NCBI GenBank assembly: GCA_963932145.1
Contig: OZ010616.1
Coordinates: 56,212,392-56,276,391 of the forward strand
Origin: Acanthosepion lycidas
Taxonomy: Eukaryota; Mollusca; Cephalopoda; Sepiida; Sepiidae
Direction of reading: 5' to 3'
DNA length: 64,000 nucleotides
In this document: piece after piece, positions 47,640 to 57,000 of the stretch
Numbering within the stretch: the first letter of the stretch is position 1
How the letters are laid out: each line of letters begins with the position of its first letter
The notes under the pieces: model-generated
What the model was told of the DNA's origin: nothing
Databases searched by the model: none
What the model saw: the letters and a program-made list of their open reading frames with translations, nothing else
Made by a program: the position numbers and the translations under genes

Positions 47640-47920
47640 TCTTTGTATTTAGGGGATAAATTCGATTGATTCAACGATTTCAAAGGAAATTTTTCGTGAT
47701 ACACCGTAAATGGTTCATTCACCGCGTGGGGAAACAAATCGCGTTCTCTCCTCCTACCATCATTAAAAGTTTACTCCTAATATCATCTATCGGTGCATTG
47801 AGTAGACAAGAGAAGTGAAGGTCATCTTGCTTTTGTTAGAAAGAGAGACCCAAAAGACAGGGCAAATCCACCAGAAGTTATATACCTACATTTCTCCCTT
47901 CGGTTGTATAAGGAAAGAAA
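47640..47920 (+). promoter_or_regulatory. Inferred TOMM5 promoter and 5' UTR
   Basis: The 280 bases before the start codon have more CpG than the flanks (for example accgcgtgg and aatcgcgttc near 47,720-47,745), as is common at metazoan housekeeping promoters. I see no TATA box at a convincing position, and the transcription start is not determined. The bases before the first ATG (aaagaaaATG) have A at -3. Confidence 0.45.
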
Positions 47921-49011
47921 ATGATGCGAATGCCTAAAGATCGTGTTGATCCCGAAGTGGAAAAGAAAAAAGCCCGGCAACAAACGTACGAGACCGTCAT
48001 CATGTTTGTTATGGTCTGTGGTCTCATCAAATCACGTAAGTTTGTACTTTAAAAAAAAAAATTAATTCTCATGATTTATCTTACGCTTAAAAGGTATTAA
48101 CTGATAGCATCACAACAAAAACGTAGATAGGAAAATATTTAAAAAGTGAAAGCTAAGAAGGGTAAAAGTAAAAGATATTTTTAGGACCACTAAATTTTTA
48201 ATAATGCATGCAAATTGGTGCCGGTAAAAACGAAAATGTAAATTGTTGAGCTTTTTTTGTATGATTGAATCATTGAATTATCTTTTTCTTGAAAAATGGA
48301 TGGGAAAGTTAAAATAAAAAGGATTAATGAATAAATAAATATAAAATATAAAAAATTTAATTTTTTTCGTTTCTTTTCTTCAAACTTAAAGAGCTTTTTA
48401 CCTTCTATGTGCGTGTGCCGCTTCCGTTCAGGACGTTGGCTCTCCACAAGTGACAAATTTCACTCCCTTTTTTTTTTTTTTTTTTTTAAAGTTACTTTTT
48501 AGATGTTAATAAATTTTTTGGTTATTTGCTATATTTACTTATCGTTGCTCTGTCAACCATTTACACAAAAACTTGTTCTTCTATGTGTCACTTGCCTTCA
48601 GGACATTGGTGATTATGGCTCTCCACGATTTCACTCCCTTTTTTTCTTTTTTTTTTTTGCAAATTTTGGCTTTTTGTTATACTGTTTTAATCACTGCCCT
48701 TGCCCTACCAACGCTTTTTTACACAAACTTCTTGTTCTATGTGCCATGTCTATTCAGGGCGTTAGCGATCTTGGCTCTCCACAATTTCTGGCACTTTTTA
48801 ACTCATCTTAGTAAATTTTTGTCTTTTTGCTATACAGTCTGAGTAAAGTTTTTACTTATCGTTGCTCTGTCAATCATTCACGCAACAAGCTTGTTCTATC
48901 GTGTCTCTTCAGGACGTTGGCGATCATAGCTCTCAATTTCATTTCCTTTCTACTTCTTATTAATAGATCTTGTCTTTCTATTATCTTTCCTATTTTTGTT
49001 CCTCTGTGATC

Positions 49012-49047
<36 letters not shown>

Positions 49048-52000
49048 CAATTTCGCTAGGTAGATTTAGGACACATTGTTTTCCTCTCTCCCTCTATGTC
49101 CTGTCAGTGTTAAGTTTTCTAACTCTACTATCCTCATACTATTATACCCTACACTATTGTTCTCATCTTTGTCGCCATGTTTATTACAGCATTTTGGCCG
49201 TTGTACGCTCTGGCCTTCTTCAGCTGGTTGGAATGTCGAACTGAACCCTTTACTTTGCTCACCGGGAAGAAGGCTGGAGCATACAACGGCCAAAATGTTG
49301 TAATAAATATGGCAACAAAGATGAGGACAATAGTCTGAATAATTTAAATAGTGTGCAACTTCATCTCAGAAATATAGACAGATACTATTGTAGCGATCAT
49401 CATTGCCATCACACATACATACACACAGATCATACGCCAACCATTCATTAGCTAATCTCCTCAAAACTAGCTTGCTGATTGGTCAATTCTGACCAGTCAA
49501 ATTGCCAGCATGTGAGGAATAATTTTCCCACGAACAAGCTTCGGAGCCTGTCATGTGTGACACAGCCTTAGATAAACAAAATACGAATAAGCTTCTCTCT
49601 TCGTCATCTTTCTCATTGCTGCCAAGATGTAATCTTCAAGAGCGCCCATCTTAACCACGCAGTCAGACGTTAAAGAATATTGCCAACAACTCTTACTGAC
49701 TTTCTCGCAAGTCATCAGTAGTTTAGCTATTATGCCCGTTTACACAAATCCACGACTTTACTCATAACACACACACAGACACAGATTTTTGTATCACATT
49801 ACACATTCTTCCTCTCTGTGACTATGCCAAGTTCATGAACCAGATCTCTCTTACTTACTCAAAACAACACACTTCTTAATTAACTGTATTCTATTCTAAC
49901 ATCAGACTCTATTGAACATAGAATCCTGAACATTCTTATTCAAGAGAAATTCTTTTGAACATTCAATTTTAATCAGAATACAGTTAAAAGGAAACAACTT
50001 TTTCTCCCTTAATTACTACACACCATTGCATGATTGTTTTGTATGTTATTGTTTCAATATATATTTTATTGTTGATGCACAACTGGAGTCTCATTGTGTT
50101 TTTTATCTGGAGTTGTTAAACGTAAAAAAAAATCGCATTACACTATTATACACTAGATTAGAAATTTCAATTGATAAGTTATATAATAAGTGCCCTTTTT
50201 CTTTCCATTTTTTGTCTCTAAAACTTCGCCATTGCTCACGTGTTTATAGTCAATGATATTCTTTTATTAGCAACCTTCTGTAGAACCACATTTCTGTTGC
50301 TTCATGTCTCTTAATCAGCAAAAATATTGTCCAGCATTCACTATCATATAAAGGACTAATATTATAACATAACAGCTTAATACTCTTTGTTTCTGTTACT
50401 TCAAGTCTCATCTTCATCTGTGAGGAGATTGTCCAGCATTCACTGCCATAGAGGAGGACTGATATTATATAAAAGTTCAGTACTCTTTTCTTTGTTTCTC
50501 TTGCTTCAAGTCTCTTCTTCATCTGTGAGGAGATTGTCGAGCATTCACTGCCATAGAGGAGGACTGATATTACATAACAGTTAAATACTCTTTTATTTGT
50601 TTCTAACAATAATTTCCTGTTTCTTAATACTTTGCTAAGTTTTTGCATTTGGACGGCACCTTTCACCATCCCAATGTACCTTTGGATTTTTTGGTGTCCC
50701 ACTTTCTGTCTCCTATTAAAATACTTGTTTGATTTGTTTGTAATTTGCATGTTGGGCTGTTCCTTTTGCTAACAACCATGTAATCTATCTTCTTGAAATT
50801 TATTTCATATTTTCTTCTTGCTTTCATTACCTTTTGTAGAACTTTTTGTACTTTCCTTTCTGTGTCTGCTATCAACATTCTGGTAGGATTTCTAATTCTA
50901 TTAGAATTGCTTCACTGAAAGTACAGTGATAAAACACATCCTTGTTTTACATTCCTTTTTATTTTTGTATGTTTATTCACTGAATTCATTTTCTAGCATT
51001 ATACAAGCAGTTTGCTTCCAGTATAAGTTCTGGATTATTCTAATCCTTCCTAAATATGTCATACCTAGCAATTCCAACAGTTCTTTGTGGTGACATACTT
51101 TATCAAATGCTTTTGCACAATCTATATATTGTATAGGAATAAAGTAGAGTTGGTTGGCTTGGCAATTGCTTTAGTATTGTTTTCTGGTTTTTCCCACTTG
51201 ATACTGTGGTTTTATACACAACTATGATGGATATGTTGAAAGGCTTTACTTTCAGTTTAATTACAAGTATTCTTTCAGATAGTTTAAAGTATTCCAGAAC
51301 ACATTTCTTCATGTCTTTGTCTAATATCAGTCATACTCCTCTTTCATTTATCTCTCTGTCTGATATATAAGATCCTCTATTTGTCATTGACAAAATTTCC
51401 ATTGTTTGCCACTCATTTCACATAAATCTAAAATATTAATATTTAACCTGTTGATTTCATACTTTTCTAACTGACCACATTGATCTAGTGTTCTGACATT
51501 CCATGTCCCAAAAATTATATCTTGTTTGATGCAAATAGTTCTTAGATTATTGTAGTTAATTCAGTTAAGTTGTGGCCTGCTACAACTGCCAAATTTCTGT
51601 GATGGTTTTCTTTTTTCAATTACTAATAATAGTTATGAAGTAAATCTTGAAAATTTATTGTGGATTTACTCATGCAAATCCATTTTAAAATAAGAATTAT
51701 GGATGGGCACTCATACTACAAGGTTCATGTGTGTTTTTGTGTAAATGGACAGTGGAATGGAGTGGGAAGGATTGCTAAGAACAGGAAGTTTTTTTAATGC
51801 AAAACGACTAAGTCCAATAACTCTGTAAAGGAGGTCAGGGATCGATTTGACACTATAAACAGAACCCTCTTTTAAATCGATAACAAAGCATTATTTTTCG
51901 ATTCTGACAAGTATTGTAGTCTAAGGAAGGTCACAAAATGCTAATCATCGCCCCCACCCAATGTACCCCCTCATTCTATATTTTTGTGAGTGGACAGGTT

Positions 52001-53684
52001 TATTTAAATAGTGCTAAATATTGTATTAAATATCAGTCTTTTATTTACTGAAAAAATATATTTGAAATAGATTATAACATTTCTTGCGCTATGTATTTTT
52101 CGTTTTCAATAAATTAAAGAAAAAAAGATGTTTTTTCCATTTCCGTTCGATATAAGGGAAATAACTCAGTGTTTTATTTAACGCTAAAACTGACAATATC
52201 TATTAGGTTGGTGCAAAAATAATGACGTAATAATGTCGTTTTTTGAGGTTAAAAATGGGTCAAAAAACGACATTATTACGTCATTTTTGCACCAACCTAA
52301 TATAAATCTCTTAAGTTGTTGAAATAAAATTTTTATTTAATAATTACTCTCCGTGGAGGTAAAAAAAAATACATTCTTTTTTTTTAGGTTTACCCAAATT
52401 TGGCCATATTTTTTCCTAACTTTTTTTGTATGTGAATTTTTCTTCACGGTGATTAATATTTATTATTTATTTATTTATTTTTTGTATATGTGTGTATATA
52501 AAGAAAGAATTACCTGAAGGCAGGATGTGGTGACACAAGGTTTGTTTTTTTTTATGTGGGGAGCCCATATTCGTACATATGGATCAAGGACAAGAACTAC
52601 CGATTCTCTGATACCGCTGTCTCGTGGGCGTCGACCCACACCTCTCTTAGTGCCGTCAGGTTGGAATTCGTGGGATCAGGCGCCTTCTCCCATTTTAATT
52701 GAGGAGAGACACCTTATCCCTGCCAAAAGGCCAAGAAGCGATAGTTAAGGTAAAAATTCCGTTAGACAAAAATTATACTTTTCTCAGAAAAGTTTTCTGC
52801 GATAATGTATTTCGTATTTTTTTTCAGAAAGTATGACTCCTTTTTTTATGAAACAAATTTAACCGTTTCTGTTCAATGAAGAGGGGGAAATGGTAGTTTA
52901 AAAAAAAGAAAAGAAAGTGGAATTGAGTGAAATGGTTCTGATATGTGTGATTCAATTTCTAAAAAGTTGTCATTTTCACGGATTACGATTTAGTCTTACT
53001 CTGAAAATATTTTTGATTCTAGAAAATTTACTCACACACACATCTTCCAATCATGCGTACTTTTGTCAGATGAAGTGCGGACAAAAACGGTATCCTTTTT
53101 GTTTTTAAGAATTTACCAAAAATCAAGAAATTATCCGATTTCATTTAAATTTTCAACACTTTAAAAATGAATGCAATTTTTTATTAGGTACTGCCACGGA
53201 CTTTCTTAAAAAAGAAAAAAAAAAAGCCCAAAAAACACGAAAAACACATTTTAAAATAAATGCCCTCTTTGAAATTTCTGTTCAATTCGAAAGATGAAAT
53301 TTTTTCGATTTTTATTGACAAGATGTGAGCCGAATTTTCCGAATGTTCACACTCAATATTGCACTTTCTTCTTTTTTTTTTTTTTTTTTTACGGAAATAA
53401 TATTTTCAAAATAAAAAATATTTGGACGGACACTCCCTACAATTAAAAAAAAAAAAAATAAGGACTTCTTAAAGTAAACCGAAACGATATCGAAAAAAGT
53501 GGGGAGAGGTGAAACATAATCCCCCTTTCAAAATATTTCTTCAAAATTTCATAATAAAATTAAAAAAATAACTTATTCAGTACAGTACGTTCACTAATGA
53601 AAATGAAGTTTTGAATATATAAAAATTTAAAAAAACAAAAAAAATCGTGATACCTAGGCTACATTTTATTTTTATATTGAATCT

Positions 53685-53715
<31 letters not shown>

Positions 53716-54006
53716 ATTTTTTCGTGTCAGTTACGATACCCTAAAAATAAATTTTAACTTTCGATAGCACTCCTTAAATAATAAAAAAAATCTGTTTCAC
53801 TGCTTAGTCCTCCCCCCCACCCAAAAAATTGAGAAATACTGACTTTTTTTTTTTCTTTTTTAATTGATCTAGATTCTAGAAGCTTGTCCTGTTTGTTATC
53901 GATGCAATGTAAAATCGATCATTGAGTTATTGGATTTTAAAAGTCAGGGATCAATTTTACACTGTATATTCTTAAACAAGACCCTAAAGTGGAGAAAAAG
54001 AATAGT

Positions 54007-54045
<39 letters not shown>

Positions 54046-57000
54046 ACTGTGTATTGAGAAAATTCCAAACTACCAAAATTGTTCCCACCGCCAAAAAAAA
54101 AAAAAAAAAGAAAGAATTTCCCTATTTTTTAGGAGTGGAATTATAAACTAAACTTTAAAGGAGGGCCTTTTTGGCTTTTAATTAGTATTTAATGTGTAAT
54201 TTTTCCTATAATTTTCTGTAAATTTTACTACTTTTACTTCTTGACTATTATTTCTCTTTAGTTCAACTATATAAATACAGAGACGAAAGGTATCAAGATA
54301 TTTAATAATAGTACAGTGTAACCCGGATATAAGAGAGTTGTCAATACGGGGGGGAGAAGTCTCTTATATCAGGGTTTGGTCTATTTTATTTAGGTAAGTA
54401 TGGCTCTAATTTGGGACCAGAGAAAATCTCTCTTATATCCGGGTTTCTTATAATTAATCATTAGACATTATTTTTTAGTCTATATTGTGACTGCAAAGAA
54501 AATTTAAAAAGAATTCCTACTTAATATTAAATTTTGAATAAGTTTCACTAAAAAAAATGTGTAAATAACTTCATAAAATTAATATTTGACAGTAACACTC
54601 TGCATCATTTACAAATGTTACTCCCCCCTTTGTTTTATATGGAATCTGCTCTGCTCAAAATATAGTATTTTTTTTTAAATTGCAACAGCCTGGCTCTCAA
54701 ATTCGGTTAAAGTTTTTTTAGGTGTTATAGAGGGACCAATTTTCCCTTTCAGGTTTTAGGAAATTGTGTTATTTTTTTTATTTTTGCTTTATCTAATATC
54801 TAGTGAGAAAATGTGACAATATATAAAAATGTTATTAAAACAAGAAAATAAAATGAAAATATCCACCCAATGGATAAGTTACTCCAGTTTATACTTTCAG
54901 CTCTTAATCTGACTTGATGAGTTTCTGAGACGACCTTCACAAAGACTTTTACAATCCTAAATAAGAATTAAATTTTTAAAGTAGCGACAAAAAGCTACAT
55001 TTATTGTTTGGTTGCTTTAAATAACTTTTTGAAAAAGGTTATGTAAAATTTGGCTTTCTAAAATGACAAACTGTCCCCACCTTCATCAACATGTGTGATA
55101 AGAAAAAGGATAAAACAAAAACAAAATTTATCCCTCCCCAATGACTACCACCTTTTTTTTTATATTATTAAATGAAGCCAATTTCACTAACATTATCCTT
55201 TGATGTATGTTGAATGGCAGTTATAGTAACAAATTAAAATGGCAGTTGGAATCTGATTGCTAGAAAAAAAAAAATTGCCATTTCAAAATCGCGATTTCTG
55301 TTTCAAGTAGGACTTTCTGTTTTCACAAAAATTAAGCCCCCCTCTAGTGTTACCATAGAAAGATATGACTACACAATCAAGAAATTGAAATTGCATTGGC
55401 AGGACTAACATTTTGCTTGGTGAAAATAATCACAGAGTATTAAAGGTTTCAAAAAAGTTTACAGTATTTATTTATATGTTTGATACATTATTTCAAAATA
55501 TGGTATTATTATTATTATTATTATCAAAATATGGTAATATATTATTATTATCAAAATATGGTAATATATTATTATTATCAAAATATGGTAATATATTATT
55601 ATTATCAAAATATGGTAATATATTATTATTATCAAAATATGGTAATATATTATTATCAAAATATGGTAATATATTATTATTATCAAAATATGGTAATATA
55701 TTATTATTATCAAAATATGGTAATATATTATTATTATCAAAATATGGTAATATATTATTATTATCAAAATATGGTAATATATTATTATTATCAAAATATG
55801 GTAATATATTATTATTATCAAAATATGGTAATATATTATTATTATCAAAATATGGTAATATATTATTATTATCAAAATATGGTAATATATTATTATTATC
55901 AAAATATGGTAATATATTATTATTATCAAAATATGGTAATATATTATTATTATCAAAATATGGTAATATATTATTATTATCAAAATATGGTAATATATTA
56001 TTATTATCAAAATATGGTAATATATTATTATTATCAAAATATGGTAATATATTATTATTATCAAAATATGGTAATATATTATTATTATCAAAATATGGTA
56101 ATATATTATTATTATCAAAATATGGTAATATATTATTATTATCAAAATATGGTAATATTGAATTGTTCACTTATTCTACAGAACTATCAATACACAACGA
56201 AGTGTTTTAAAATGATAAGCCATTCTGTGGATTCATTTTTAAGAAATCATTTTAGTAAATATTTTAAAGTCAGTTTTAAATCTATTGTACATAATAGATA
56301 GCATAAAATATAGAGATTTAGTCTGCTTAATCTGGCACATGGCAAAACTGCAGAGCACAAGTGTTTAAAAAAAATGATATAATTCTATACAGCAGGATGA
56401 GTATTTTTATTTTAAGTTTGTAGTTTTGATGTAGCTTATGATAGTACTTTACTGTATGTATCTGGTTTTAGTGCAGATAATCACACATTAAATGCCGCAC
56501 TTTATAGGAAATGAATAAAACACTTCTGAAATGTTGAATAACTAATTTATTTAGTTGAAATAGGCACCATTCTGATGAATGACTGTTGTTCAACATATCT
56601 CTAAATTCTTGATCCCATCTTTAAACAAAAATTCTCATCGTTTAATGTTATAAACAGTTCAAATACTTTGATTAGCTCTTCCTTATTGGAGAATGTTTTA
56701 TTGTTTATAAAAAGATCAAAATACTTAAATAAGTGATAATCAGTAGGAGAGATATCAAGTGAATATGGAGGATGAGGCAAAATTTCATAATTCAGGCCAT
56801 GCAGCTTTTGGACAGTTGACTGAGAAGCGTGCGGACATGCAGCAAACTTGGGCCATCTCTATTTACAAGTCTAGAATGTTTCTTTTCCAATTTTTCATGC
56901 ATGCATTCAATTTCTCCACAATTCAAGGTTGCTGTTATTGTTTTCCTTTGAGGCAAGAATGAATAATGAATAACCCCTTTGAAAGACCACCATAGAGTAA

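Noticed and set aside
48503..49009. Phe/Leu-rich ORFs as membrane proteins
   Set aside because: Hydrophobic only because of T-rich repeat copies; frames overlap and end at random.
52560..52620. Use of the 52.56-kb segment as TOMM5 exon 2
   Set aside because: Splicing exon 1 to it gives a tail that lacks the TOM5-like ending and stops out of the exon's own open frame, whereas 59,695 restores a family-like C-terminus.
55413..56301. Long repetitive proteins of 225-273 residues
   Set aside because: All four frames stay open because the 27-bp unit is a multiple of three; no composition or context of a real gene.
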